NCBI GenBank assembly: GCA_024036415.1
Contig: JAMWET010005471.1
Span: 82,035-146,034 of the forward strand
Reading direction: 5' to 3'
DNA from: Prochilodus magdalenae
Lineage: Eukaryota > Chordata > Actinopteri > Characiformes > Prochilodontidae
DNA: 64,000 nt
Every line of letters begins with the position of its first letter. Position 1 is the stretch's first letter. The translations under genes were made by a program, and so were the position numbers. The notes under the pieces are model-generated. The model did not search any database and was not told the origin of the DNA. It saw only the letters and a program-made list of their open reading frames with translations. Shown here piece after piece: positions 1 to 11,538 of the stretch.

Positions 1-1104
1 TAGCCATGTGACATAGTGCTGGCTAGTTTTATAGAGAGCACCCTATCATTGAGCATCAGAAACCACATTAGCGAGTCTATTACAAAGTAATTAACTGCTC
101 CACATGGGTTGAGGGAAGTTTGTGATGCTCCATTCCAACAGCCTAGACGTGTGATTTAGCCTTATTAGCCATGTAGCTCCACTTCAGGCACCAAACATGC
201 CATATTCATTTTTGGATTTTTTTGAACAAGTCTACATTTGATGAAGATTGTGAATATTTGGTGGACCTCTTGCTCTTAGCCAGTGATTGCGAGTGTGGCT
301 GATGATCATTTAATAAAGTGGCTCACAAAAAGGAAAAGGTGGACCGGGCCAGGTTTAGTCATCTGGACGAATCATCCAGAACAATTCGTCTACGCCGGAG
401 GAGGGCTGATGAATGTAGCCAGGGCATGAAGACACCTCCTGGCAGGGGTGTGTCAGTCAGGAAGGGGCAGATGGCGAGTGACTCACGCATTCTCTTTACC
501 CAGGAGTCCCTTTCAGTTGCGTCCAGATCAGCCAATAGATGGGAAGTGAAGGGTTCTCTGAACTTTCTCCAAACAACAGAAACAGGATATTGGCCTGCCA
601 GTATGCTATTTGTACATTTGGTAACACTTTGTTTTGGTGGTCAGTGTAGCTGCTTAGTCATACGCCACTAAATGTCTATTCAGTTTACCCTAATTTTGCA
701 GGGATGCGGACAGATAAGGGGTAAAATAGGTGAGAACAGTGTGTGAAAAGTGAAAACATAGCTCCGCTAAAGGAGTCCAGAGGCATGTGCCTCCAGAGAT
801 AGATAATTCACTCGACTTAGTCTTATTTCTAGTCATATTTCTAGTTATTGCAAGTGTATTTGCAGCTTTCTTAAAAACTAATTTTATTAGCATCCAGTAT
901 GAAACAAGAGGGAAAATATTGTCCATATTTACACCATAAAACATGATTAAAACTAGCGGATCATTTAAAGAAAATTTGTATCATCATCGATGTCTACTTT
1001 GCCAGTGTCTTGTGGGGTGTACACGTGGCCAGCTAACCTAAGCTGATTACCCACCTAGCTACGGTGGCTATGTTGAGCAACATATAGTGTCTACATTGAC
1101 CATA
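1..1104. other. Unannotated non-coding stretch
   Basis: No gene, RNA or tandem structure is visible. The open frames are short, begin at arbitrary ATGs and have no protein family resemblance. Confidence 0.6.
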
Positions 1105-1106
1105 TA

Positions 1107-1639
1107 CAGGGCTTGGACAATGAAACTGAAACACCTGTCATTTTAGTGTGGGAGGTCTCATGGCTAAATTGGACCAGCCTGGTGGCCAATCTTCATTAAT
1201 TGCACATTGCACCAGTAAGAGCAGAGTGTGAAGGTTCAGTTAGCAGGTAAGAGCACAGTTCTGCTCAAAATACTGCAATGCACACAGCATTATGGGTGAC
1301 ATACCAGAGTTCAAAAGAGGACAGATTGTTGGTGCACGTCTTGCTGGCGCATCTGTGACCAAGACAGCAAGTCTTTGTGATGTATCAAGAGCCACGGTAT
1401 CCAGGGTAATGTCAGCATACCACCAAGAAGGACGAACCTCCACCAGCATCACGTAGTGACCTGGCCACTATCCTGCAAGAAGAATGGCTTAAACTCCCTC
1501 TGACCACTGTGCAGGACGCAGTATATGTCATTCCCAAGACGAACTGACGCTGTATTGGCCGCAAAAGGAGGCCCTACACCATACTAATAAATGATTGTGG
1601 TCTAAAACCAGGTGTTTCAGTTTCATTGTCCAACCCCTG
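1107..1639 (+). mobile_element. Tc1-like non-autonomous element, family A copy 1
   Basis: Both ends carry a 31-base inverted repeat (left CAGGGCTTGGACAATGAAAC, right ending CATTGTCCAACCCCTG), flanked by TA at 1105-1106 and 1640-1641, the Tc1/mariner target duplication. Inside, from about 1292, the plus strand encodes the start of a Tc1-type transposase: a helix-turn-helix region containing EFKRGQIVGARLAGASVTKT and SRATVSRVMSAY. It reaches a stop after HQEGRTSTSIT. The rest resembles the C-terminal tail (EEWLKLPLTTVQ, then DAVLAAKGGPTPY in another frame). The catalytic core is missing, so the element cannot supply its own transposase. At about 533 bp it is roughly a third of a full Tc1 element. 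Confidence 0.92.
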
Positions 1640-1641
1640 TA

Positions 1642-3242
1642 TACAGTATGTTTAATAATTGAGATTATGCTTTTGGTACCACATAACCTTGTTGGCTACT
1701 ATACTTGCCCACCAATTTAGACTAATTACCTACCTATCTAGGCCGGCTACACCGAACAACACAAAAACCCACATGCCTTGTTTGAAAATCGTTGATCGTT
1801 GCTGATAACTAAACATTTGTTCTGCTACAGTTCAGCGAAAAATCGAACGCAATTGCCGAGAAAACGAACGACCACATGTGTATGCACTGGGGCTTCGGTC
1901 AGGCACGAGATACAAAAGAGGCGTGCCGTGAAACAGCGATGAATGACTTTGTGGAGCTTAGTTTCACAAGAATTGTGCTGAGCACTTTGGCAGAGACACC
2001 AAAATAAACAAACAAGGAATACTTCCCTTCATTGCGCAACGGCCCGCCATACTTGGCCTATCCTCTCTGGCCCCTCCCCAATCAACTGCCCCACAGACCT
2101 GCAGAAATCTCGTGGTTGACCCCATTTTTATCTCAGAATGGTGAACTCCTAACGCTCCCTCTAGCCCCTGCTCCTGGACCCGACCTCAAACCCGAACATC
2201 TAAAACTTCCTGAAGCTGTTGACCACTTTCTCCACATGGTTTGTTAAAATATACGAGCATTAGTAGGAAAACTACAGGAAGTCATCAAAATATACTACGG
2301 CAATAAATTTGGATGCTCTCTTCGGTGTTTGCTGTCCTCGAGCACTGACAGCAAGATGGAGCCATGATTGCCAGATGATGCTCATAATCAGGTGACGGAT
2401 GATCTTGACAGGTCCCGCAACAGATTCAGATTTGGAAACATTTTCTGCTTCATCTGTCGTAAATAAGAGGATGACTTAGTTCGTTTTATGAGATATATGA
2501 GAATAAATACATCCATTGTTCCCCCCACGGCTAGGGGATCAACTCTGATGATATGAAGTTGGAGCTGGTAAGTGAGGGGATTTATGGGAAGGAATGGACC
2601 ACTTTTCCAAATGAGGAATTCTCTCCGAAGGAGACCATTTGCGGTGGGAGACACATTGCCTAGCCAGTGATATTCAACCCTTGATAGGAAAAAAGTCAAC
2701 AGTGACAGAAAGACTGAATGTATGGTGATACGAGAGGCCGGGTTTGACAATATGGCCTGAATTTCCCTTTTTTTCCTCTCTTTCTCTCTTCTTTTTTTTT
2801 TTTTTAACAGTGGGAATAGTTTGACTCCCTGCCTGAGTAATTCCCGCGCAGTAACACATATACACATATGTGTTTAAGGTTATATACAAACCTGCAGAAG
2901 TTGAACCTGGGTCGTCTTGTGGCTCTTAACTTATGAGGGGACTTGGACTCCTTCAAAGCAACAGGCAATCAAAAGCAGAGCACTCAAAAGGCTGGCCCTC
3001 ACATCAGCTTAGCTGCGGCTGCCAAGCTGGACGTGAGTGCACTTCAAAATGGAGTCCGTTTTATATCCCCCTCAGTTTATCTGCAGTTTCCGTGGCAGGT
3101 ATGAGCCGACCGGCAGTAGTGAAGTCTGGGGATTTTGGTACACCCCAAAGCGTGACTTCATTACAGGGTCTAGCACTAACTTTTGGGAAACAGTGTCTAA
3201 ACAGTGTTGACCTAGACTTCTGACTTCACCAAATTTCTTATT
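1642..3242. other. Unannotated non-coding stretch with a pyrimidine tract
   Basis: Mostly unremarkable. A T/C tract at about 2767-2806 ends in ACAG and looks like a splice acceptor, but the sequence after it has early stops and no recognisable exon. Confidence 0.55.
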
Positions 3243-3499
3243 ATATCGTCGCTGTCCAAAGAAAAACATGTATCTCCATTTTTGTTGATTTTTACTTTTA
3301 TGCCTCATTCGATTACATGAGCTGCTGTTTACACTGTGTGTACAAATTTCATAAAGAGTGGACCAACAGAAGTGGCCCAAAACTGCTTGTTAAGACTTCT
3401 TGTTCCATTGACTTTCATTTAAATTAAACAAGGTTTTTGGCCTCTCCTGGAAAGTTGCCATTTTGGAGATACCTGTTTTTCTTCGGACAGCGACGATAA
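3243..3499 (-). mobile_element. MITE with TCGTCGCTGTCC termini, copy 1
   Basis: A 257-bp segment bounded by inverted repeats of about 35-40 bases beginning TCGTCGCTGTCCAAAGAAAA and ending TTCGGACAGCGACGA. No coding capacity. The interior matches the 8184-8442 copy in reverse order, so it is a dispersed element and not a local hairpin. TA-rich flanks suggest TA targeting; the superfamily cannot be fixed from ends alone. Confidence 0.85.
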
Positions 3500-3986
3500 A
3501 CAGTTGCTATGCTCTAAAAACTCAAGATACCCAAATAAACCTAAAAAGGGTTAAGCTGCAAAGCTCATATCGTTGTGGAATCCAAACCTGTTATTGAACC
3601 AAGAAGCCAGACATCTGTAGAATCAATCCTTACGTCTTCTGTTGTCCTACAGACGAACCGACCCAAAAATCCATTGACAGAGTCGTGGTTACATAGGCTT
3701 CGACCCATAAGAGTTTGGTCACTTGCCAACAGAAGAAGCATTACGGCCTAGAAGGACAAGCAGAAATGGAATGTTTAAAATGTCCTAGATATCTTGGATA
3801 CAGTGTCAAGGATAGGAACTTTTGGAAGTCTCTTTAGGAAAACGAGAGTGGCTTTTCTAAGGCTTAAGAAGCCATTTGTAAGATGGTGCAACCTGTTGAA
3901 CAACAGGGGGCAACAGCATCAGCAGTAAGATGTCCACTCCTATCATAAGAAACAAGGGAATGCACAGCCCCTTATCTTTCCTGTTT
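3500..3986. other. Unannotated non-coding stretch
   Basis: No gene or repeat structure recognised between the MITE and the LINE-tail-like sequence. Confidence 0.5.
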
Positions 3987-4020
3987 GGATAGATACTTTA
4001 TTGATTCCCGAAGGAATCAA
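3987..4020 (-). repeat. LINE/SINE 3'-tail-like fragment
   Basis: Reads TAGATACTTTATTGATTCCC on the plus strand, followed by GAAGGAATC. The same tail (GATA repeats, then TTTATTGATCCCAGAGGGAA) occurs at 62803-62880. On the minus strand it gives an AATAAA-containing 3' end followed by TATCTATC, typical of fish non-LTR elements. Confidence 0.5.
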
Positions 4021-4086
4021 TAACCATCTTCCAACTTCATCCCTTCACTTTCCAGAAGCATCACCGATGGTTGAAAGCCACATCAA

Positions 4087-4460
4087 CCAAGGGCTTCAGA
4101 CATTGTTGTGTTTACTCTCTCTGTCATTGGCTACCAGTCCTTAGAGAGCTCACCAGGAGCAGGACCTTCAGCACGATTGACAAAAATATGCTGTCTCAGC
4201 ATTGCTACATCTTTATCAAGATGGCAACATGGCATCTCAAGATGGACTGATGGCAGATTTGACACTACCGTGACTCACTATCTCCTCTTGAGGTACAAAG
4301 CGATATTTTTTTTTTGTGAACAACTGTTTATTACTTTTCCCATATTGTCTGAAACAATAACATATCAACAATTGTCAGACTGCATAAAAAAATTCAGACT
4401 CAAAGCAGTATTTTGAGGCAGGGCGAGCTAGGGCAAGCTGGTTAGCATGCTAGCTCCACT
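4087..4460 (+). repeat. Old dispersed repeat, pair with 33060-33290
   Basis: Several blocks match 33060-33290 in the same order: a TCATTGGCT segment, GGAGCAG(G/C)ACCTTCA, a CTCACTATC(T/G)CCTCTT segment followed by AGGTACA, and GTTAGCATGCTA. The pattern resembles the 3' part of L2-like LINEs in fish, but no reverse transcriptase remains, so the class is an inference. Confidence 0.45.
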
Positions 4461-5242
4461 AGATATCTCTATTTATAGACATCTTTGACATTTACATTCT
4501 GTTAATAATGTTTTTGGGTTTTTTTGCATGTTTTAAACTAAAAATCGTACAGATTGCACATTGAAGATTGCACTTCATCAAATACCATAAAAGTAAAAGG
4601 TAGCCTGCGTGAGCCATGTGTGAGGCATGTCTTCTCTAATCCAAAAAAGATGGAAAAGAAATGGATGACACCGAGTACTGCAGGGGAAAGAAACTTGAAT
4701 CCAATGATTCCCATGCCTCTCCGAAATTTCTCAGTGCAGGTCGGGGTGGCAGAGAAACCGCGGCGTGCCTTTGATGTGGTTGGACAGTGGCCTAGTCACC
4801 AGTTCATAAATCCTGCCATTTAGAAGCCAGCAGTTTCTTTGGCATATCATCAGTCATGCTCCTCTCCACACAGGTAAAGTGGTCCAGGTCAGTCCAGGCT
4901 GATAAGCTCTCCGATCTGTGTTTCATTGTTTTCCTTGGATCTGATTCTATCTGCACACACACAGCGCTGTGATCTGTCCGTTTTCAGCTTTATGGGTTTT
5001 GATCTGAACAAGACAGCCAATTTGTTTTTTTTGGTTTATGAGTGGTGTGTCAGGTCCTGCAGGTTTATCAGCTGATAAAGAAGTTAGGACCACTTTAGGT
5101 AATTTGCAGTGGTGAGAATAATCGGTCACACTGGAAATGCGATTGTTGATGAAAACTATACCATTCGGATGTGATGCCGCGTGTTATGCAGCCAGAATAT
5201 AGATTCAAAATATATATTGGAAGAATATACAGGCATCAAAAG
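4461..5242. other. Unannotated non-coding stretch
   Basis: No feature recognised. An ORF at 4554-4823 shows no family resemblance and no splice context. Confidence 0.5.
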
Positions 5243-5325
5243 AATAGTTGCACCAAGAAGGATTTTTTTTTATCATCCTTCCGAAGAGCATTGCAATCCC
5301 ATAGTTCTTCCTGGGTGCAACTATT
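5243..5325. repeat. 83-bp imperfect inverted repeat
   Basis: Starts AATAGTTGCACCAAGAAGGA and ends GGTGCAACTATT, with an outer stem of about 20 bases and a short middle containing a T run. It could be a very short MITE or a palindrome; no target duplication is clear. Confidence 0.6.
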
Positions 5326-5494
5326 TTATTTTTTTGATGATGAGTGCATATGAACTGTGTCAGCACAGGTCCGTTGCTCCTGAAACAGGCAGACTGTGAC
5401 ACTATGCAGGAGGTTTTTCCAATTTGGAGTTTTTCCAGCATATGGAGAAAAAAACAAACAGCCTGAATATTGAACCACTATACTACCTAGGAGT

Positions 5495-6255
5495 TTGCCT
5501 TGTAAAGTTTGCACTATGAGGAGTTTTGGTTTCACTGGGTGGAGTAAAGACTGTACTGGGAGGAGGTTGAGTTGTATTGGGACGAGTAAAGTTTGCACTC
5601 TGAGGAGTTTTGGTTGTCCTGGGACAAGTTTGGGTTGTACTGGGAGGAGTTTGGCTTATACTGGGAGGGGTTTGGGTTGTACTGGGAGGAGTTTGAGTTG
5701 TACTGGGAGGAGTTTGGGTTGTATTGGGAGGAGTTTGGCTTATACTGGGAGGGGTTTGGGTTGTACTGGGAGGAGTTTGAGTTGTACTGGGAGGAGTTTG
5801 AGTTGTACTGGGAGGAGTTTGGGTTGTATTGGGAGGAGTTTGGCTTATACTGGGAGGGGTTTGGGTTGTACTGGGAGGAGTTTGAGTTGTACTGGGAGGA
5901 GTTTGGCTTATACTGGGAGGGGTTTGGGTTGTACTGGGAGGAGTTTGAGGTGTACTGGGAGGAGTTTGGGTTGTACTGGGAGGAGTTTAGGTTGTATTGG
6001 GAGGAGTTTGGCTTATACTGGGAGGGGTTTGGGTTGTACTGGGAGGGGTTTGAGTTGTACTGGGAAAAGTTTGGGTTGTACTGGGAGGAGTTTGGGTTGT
6101 ACTGGGAGGAGTTTGAGTTGTACTGGGAGGAGTTTGGGTTGTACTGGGAGGAGTTTGAGTTGTACTGGGAGGAGTTTGGGTTGTACTGGGAGGAGTTTGA
6201 GTTGTACTGGGAGGAGTTTGGGTTGTATTGGGAGGAGTTTGGGTTGTACTAGGAG
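5495..6255. repeat. 21-bp G-rich minisatellite
   Basis: About 30 or more copies of a 21-base unit, TACTGGGAGGAGTTTGGGTT plus G. The plus strand is nearly free of C apart from the ACTGG motif. A variant monomer containing GGCTTATACTG recurs at 5655, 5739, 5844, 5907 and 6012, spacings of 84, 105, 63 and 105, all exact multiples of 21, which shows block-wise shuffling of 3-5 unit modules. Because 21 is divisible by three and the unit has no stop codon, long ORFs (259 and 219 aa of heptad repeats such as CTGRSLG) appear; these are compositional artefacts. Confidence 0.95.
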
Positions 6256-6755
6256 GAGTTTGGTTTTACTGTGAGAAGTTTTGGCATACTGGGAGGATTT
6301 TGCATTGTACTGAGAGGAGTTTCTATTTACTGTGAGAAGTAAAGGTTGTACTGGGAGAGGTTTAGTTTTACTGAGAGGAGTAAAGTTTGTACTTGGAGGA
6401 GTTTGGTTGTACTGGGAGGAGTTTGACTTATACTGGGAGGAGGCTGGGTTGTACTGGGAGGATTAAAGGTTGTACTGGGAGGAGTTTGGCTTATTCTATG
6501 AGGAGTAAAGGTACTTAGAGGAGTTTGATTTTTACTGGGAGGAGTTTGGTTTTCCTGGGAAGAGTTTGGGTTGTACTGGGAGGAGTTTGGTTTTACTGGG
6601 AAGAGTTTGGGTTGTACTGGGAGGAGTTTGGTTTTACTGGGAAGAGTTTGGGTTGTACTGGGAGGAGTTTGGTTTTACTGGGAAGAGTTTGGGTTTTAAT
6701 GGGAAGAGTTTGGTTTTACTGGGAAGAGTTTGGGTTGTACTGGAAAGTTAAGCTT
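6256..6755. repeat. Degenerate continuation of the 21-bp minisatellite with 41-bp dimers
   Basis: Diverged units with the same GGGAGGAGTTTGG core. From about 6573 a two-unit module repeats at exactly 41 bases (GTACTGGG at 6573, 6614, 6655): one 21-base unit containing GGAGGAG and one 20-base unit containing GGGAAGAG. The one-base loss breaks the reading frame seen in the upstream part. Confidence 0.88.
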
Positions 6756-8183
6756 TTCTGGGGGACACTGGTCTGTACTGTAACTGAAAACTAGTGACTA
6801 CAGCTGTACAAATGAAATACATATACATATATAAGTAGTTGATTTGTGTGTTGCTGATGATGGATGCTCGTTTATGGTTCTGAAATGTTAATATGATCTG
6901 GATTTTGACCCATCATAGTCACCAAATGTCCCTTCATCTGTTCATTCCTTTGTCCATACACCAACATTGTCCCATCACCTGTTCGTTCCTTTATAAAGGC
7001 CAGCATAGTTCCTTTATCAGTTCATTCTTTGGTTGGTTCCTTCATTCACACACTCCTCCTTCCCCTCAGACTTTGCATAGGTTTAGCCTCATACAAATAT
7101 TCCTTACATTTACCTCTATCCTCCCTGCGACTACCGATTTATCGAGGTCAAGCATTTTGTATTGCTCCCCTGCTTGTGAATTAGATTTCCACACTTGCTA
7201 GGTGTCATAGTAGTAGACTCGGTTGTAGTGCCATGCATATGAATCAGGCTCTGAAATGGTTTGTGAGGAAAACCTGAATTGAAAGAGGGACTTATTGAGC
7301 CACTCGAGGAGCTGAATGGATAATTGCAAAGTAAACACCGCACTCAAGTTTCGTCCTGTACGCTCGCACTCCCGATCTGGAGTGCACTTGCAGGCGAAAC
7401 GGCCAGCGGAGGTCACACGGCTGGAATCAGGGGCCGAGAACTTACGCATGAAGCCTAATCTTTGTCTTTGGCCAGAGAAACTTGCAGATCTCAAACGTAA
7501 GAAAATAATCTCTGGCCAACCTCAAACCCCTTTCTTCGCCTTCCCTCTTCCTCCCGCTCACTCTCTCTTTCCCGTCTCTCTCGTTTACCCCACACGCATT
7601 CTGATATTTCGGAAATTTCACAAACAACCACAGCGCTCACCTAAGGCAATTGAGTCAGCGCCCACAAATATGTTTTGCATTTGCTAATTAAAGTAAATAA
7701 AATGTTTAGCGTCGTTCGGACCAGTGCTGGGCACCGAGAATGTTCTAGTTCATCCGTCTATAAACAACTTTACAACGTGCTATTTGGTGAACTATTTTGC
7801 ACATAAAGATTGATTCCCAGCAATGATGCTTATCATCTAACCCGAAGATGAGTCATAAACTGCGTCTCATGATGTATTTACAACCTATACTTGATATTCA
7901 CACTGGCTCTGGAAGCTTTGCCACGTTTGGCGATCTTGAACCATCAGCAGGCTTCTTATATCTGCCATATCTGGCCTAGAAGAAACCATACTGTTCTGTC
8001 TTCTGATGGACCACACCAAAAGCAAAGCTGACGAAACACTAAACCGGATAGGTAGAATTAAACAATGGGCGAGTTAAAGTGACTCCAGTAAGGGCACTAA
8101 GTGCAGTATGTCCAATTTAGAGTTATGCTGTATGGCCGTAAGTTTGTTGTTTCACATTGACCTGTTATGCAACAGTGATGCCA
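6756..8183. other. Unannotated non-coding stretch
   Basis: No gene or mobile element recognised. A pyrimidine-rich patch lies at about 7535-7595; ORFs here have no family signature. Confidence 0.5.
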
Positions 8184-8442
8184 CATATCGTCGCTGTCCA
8201 AAGAAAAACAGGTATCTCCAAAATGGCAACTTTACAGGAGAGGCCAAAAACCTCAATTAATTTGAATGGAAGTCAATGGAACCAGACATATTTCCTAAGC
8301 GGGTTTGGGCCATTTTTGATGGTCCATTCTTCATGAAATTTATGCACAGTGTAACCAGCAGGTCATGTGATCAAATGAGACATAAAAATAAAAATCAACA
8401 AAAATGGAGATACATGTTTTTCTTTGGACAGCGACGATATAT
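8184..8442 (+). mobile_element. MITE with TCGTCGCTGTCC termini, copy 2
   Basis: About 258 bp, starting ATATCGTCGCTGTCCAAAGA and ending TCTTTGGACAGCGACGATAT. The inverted repeats extend inward through the GTATCTCCA motif for about 35-40 bases with few mismatches, making this the best preserved copy. It is inverted relative to the copy at 3243-3499. No ORF belongs to the element. Confidence 0.9.
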
Positions 8443-9395
8443 ATTTTGTTTACACTTCCTATGAATCATGCATTCACATTGCCTCATAATGGCAGTTATA
8501 AGGCATTATAGACATGGAGTGAAATACCTGGAGGTCCTAAAGGGTCTAGGACACTCTAGTTAAACTCTTGGACCCCCTGAATGTCATAAAATCTAAATTT
8601 TGGGGGTTAATATGAAAATATCCTTACCATGATGCTTTGCTATCCGTTCAAATACATATTCAGAAGGTGATATCATGGTTTAGCCGCTTCACCGAAAAGA
8701 CATAGAGCTTCTCTCTCTGGTGTTCCTAACTTACTAAAGATGCCACACTGGTCTGCCTCAGGGTGGCACTGCAGCGAACAGGTTTACCCAATTGGTCCTA
8801 TAGCCATAAAAGAGATACCTCTGAAACATTGCCTATGAAACATTTTTCAATTTGTTATTGATATAGATTTCACTGTCATTAAAGCATCAGTGCCACATCA
8901 GCGTCGCTATGGCAAGGAGAGTCTGCAGCCATACAATGCCATCCAACATGGAACCCCCTGAAAACCAAACTTGCAAACCGGTTAATTAGCATTTTCCATA
9001 CCTTATTATAATACCAGGCATAAGCCTATGTAAGTGCTCAGAAGTAGAGATAATTACTTGCATAACACTTTGCAAAGCACGAGGATATGATTTCATAATG
9101 CTAGGTTTCATAACATATTATAACATCCCCCTAGTTCAACACAGTAAACATTAACATGGTAATGATTTCCTGTATAAACCCAGACCCAGCTTAGCTAGAA
9201 CGGAGCAGCATGTTCTGGAAGTGAGTCATTCTTTTTAGCTGGTAACTGGAGAGATATGATGGAACTGACTTTCATAATATTCATACACTCCTAATACATA
9301 AAGACTGCGATACTCTTGCATTATAAAATGTACGGCATGTAATAATAGCAACTTATACCTGTATACAATTATGGCATGTACATATTTGGTATATA
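8443..9395. other. Unannotated non-coding stretch
   Basis: AT-rich sequence with no recognisable gene or repeat boundary. Confidence 0.5.
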
Positions 9396-9432
9396 TCTAT
9401 CTATGTCTATATCTATCTATCTATCTATCTAC
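9396..9432. repeat. ATCT microsatellite
   Basis: Interrupted tetranucleotide run ending in several uninterrupted ATCT units. Confidence 0.9.
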
Positions 9433-9485
9433 CTTTTTATGTAAGAGAATATGAGTTTGTAATTTTCGGTTCATGATGCATTATA

Positions 9486-10196
9486 CAGGGGTTGGACAAT
9501 GAAAAAAATGACCACAACTCATTTTATTGTATGTTGTAGGGATCTCCTTCCTTTGCGGCCCAGTCAAATACAGCGTCACCTGGTGGCGAATTATTCGCTT
9601 GACCATGTGTGAAAATCATATCTCCAATTTTTTAGTATTTTGGGACCTATTTGCATCATTTAAAAAAACAGGAGCTCTGGTGTTATTTCACTTTGTGGGA
9701 TTTGCTGATAAATGGACCAATGTAGGGCCTCCTTTTGTCCATTGACTTACATTAAATAATGAGATTTTTGGCTTCAATACATAGTAAAAAGCGATCAGTT
9801 GGGAGGATACCTGTCTTGGGAAGCCAAACAACGATATACTGCGTCCTGCCACAGTGGCCAGAGGGGATTTTAAGCCATTCTTCTTGATCAGGATAGTGGG
9901 CCAGGTCACTACGTGATGCTGGTGGAGGTTCGTCCTTCTTGGTGGTATGCTGACATTACCCTGGATACCGTGGCTCTTGATACATCACAAAGACTTGCTG
10001 TCTTGGTCACAGATGCGCCAGCAAGACGTGCACCAACAATCTGTCCTCTTTTGAACTCTGGTATGTCACCCATAATGCTGTGTGCATTGCAGTATTTTGA
10101 GCAGAACTGTGCTCTTACCTGCTAACTGAACCTTCACACTCTGCTCTTACTGGTGCAATGTGCAATTAATGAAGTGGCCACCAGGCTGGTCCAATT
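9486..10196 (-). mobile_element. Tc1-like family A copy 2, truncated, with nested MITE
   Basis: The left end has CAGGGGTTGGACAATGAAA after TA at 9484-9485, followed by the C-terminal-tail segment on the minus strand. Homology continues from about 9838 to 10196 through the N-terminal transposase region. The outer end beyond the GGTCCAATT motif is missing, so one inverted terminal repeat is lost. About 250 bases between 9590 and 9838 are a separate MITE insertion. The plus-strand ORF at 9913-10125 is only the antisense of the transposase helix-turn-helix region. Confidence 0.88.
9590..9838 (-). mobile_element. Diverged TCGTCGCTGTCC-type MITE nested in a Tc1 copy
   Basis: Internal blocks match the 3243-3499 element in order: a TATCTCCAATTTTT segment, AAATGGACCAA, TCCATTGACTTACATT, TTTTTGGC and GGATACCTG, closing with ACGATATA. 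The termini are decayed. The surrounding Tc1 sequence resumes at TACTGCGTCC, so the MITE arrived after the Tc1 element. Confidence 0.65.
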
Positions 10197-10391
10197 AATG
10201 AAATCCAACGAAAATATGACAGCGTGTTTATTAAGTAAGAGATATGTAATACATTATTGACTTGTTATTTTGGTTAACTTCCCTTGATGTTTCTGTATTT
10301 CACGAGGTTGTAGAAATGATTATAATTATAATGTTAAGGCATCGGAATCCCGTTTAATAACAGGGCATAAGGCATACTAATTTCTTATACA

Positions 10392-10428
10392 CACTATCTA
10401 GCTATCTATCTTATCTATCTATCTATTA
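10392..10428. repeat. ATCT microsatellite
   Basis: Interrupted TATC/ATCT tetranucleotide run. Confidence 0.85.
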
Positions 10429-11538
10429 TATCCTTATCGAGTATAAGCAATGCACTACCTTAAACAGATGATGCATGTTTTGTAATTTTCGATTCATGAT
10501 GCATTATAATGTCCACCTATTCTACATGAGTAAAGCAATGCACTACAACAGATGCATGTTTTGCAATATTAAAAAATTAGGATTTTAACAGAGTTCTTTA
10601 TTTTTCACTAACTGGCTACTGATCAGATTAGCATAAAATCCAGTGTATGTGCTTATAACCAATTAAGAGCTATACTCCCTGCTTTTGCCTGGTCTTAAAC
10701 AGTGATATGCATGTTATATAACCCTTATAAATGCATATATAAAACATTACACATACAGGATTTATAGAAAGTCGTACCATGTTTGATCCAGTATGTTAAA
10801 TTTAGCAAATAAACAAATGGTTTCTGTAGAGGAACGTATTTCTCCTTAGGGCATCAACAAAACATGGAGGTGTTTAAGCATATAGACCGTATGATTGGTC
10901 CTCCTCTGTTTAAAGGAGGGGAGCTGATCTGACAGTGCTTCAAAATTCCACCTATATACACTAAAGAACATACATCTCAAGAAATGGACCGTATACCCTT
11001 ATAACAATGTCACAGTGAGCTTTAGCAGTGACGCACGTTTCCATTTCTGCAATCCGGTCCTTACTTTCAGTTTGCCATCTCTGAGTGTCTTCCAGAGCTA
11101 ACGGACTCTTCAGATTCATTCCTTTATCTTCATCGCCGCCACCTACTAAAAAAACCTCTAGATGGCATCCGCACGCAGAGGCATGCCTGGCTGGCCCGAG
11201 CTGCTGAAGTGCTGGAGAACGCTTGCCTGTGCTTGGATATCACTAGCTGTCAGCCTTGACCTGGTTAATGCTTAAAGCCTAGCTGACCGTCTGCGCTGTA
11301 GAACAGGGTGAATGGAGCGGCTTGCGTGAGGTTTACCCCTCGACCTGTTTACTTATTATTCGTTTACTGGTGTTAAAGCTTGTTCAGTAACAGCTGTGAA
11401 TCATTTAGCACGTACTAGGAAACTCATTTGCAAGTTTAGACCCCTGGTTTTTCAGTTTTGCCTGTTACCTTAACATAACCGACCAATCAAGGCCTCATTT
11501 ACTAACCACTCTTAAGAGGAAGTGTCTTCTAACACCTG
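10429..11538. other. Unannotated non-coding stretch
   Basis: AT-rich first half, then more balanced sequence around 11030-11350. Nothing recognisable. Confidence 0.5.

Noticed and set aside
2767..2867. Pyrimidine tract plus ACAG as a splice acceptor
   Set aside because: Sequence after it has no convincing reading frame or donor.
5495..6274. 259-aa heptad-repeat protein (CTGRSLG) and 219-aa overlapping ORF
   Set aside because: A stop-free 21-bp repeat is open in several frames at once. No signal peptide, promoter or splice context; the 41-bp downstream units break the frame.
9913..10125. 70-aa ORF, identical or near-identical to ones at 1240-1452 and 36565-36750
   Set aside because: Antisense shadow of the Tc1 helix-turn-helix region; identity reflects element copies.
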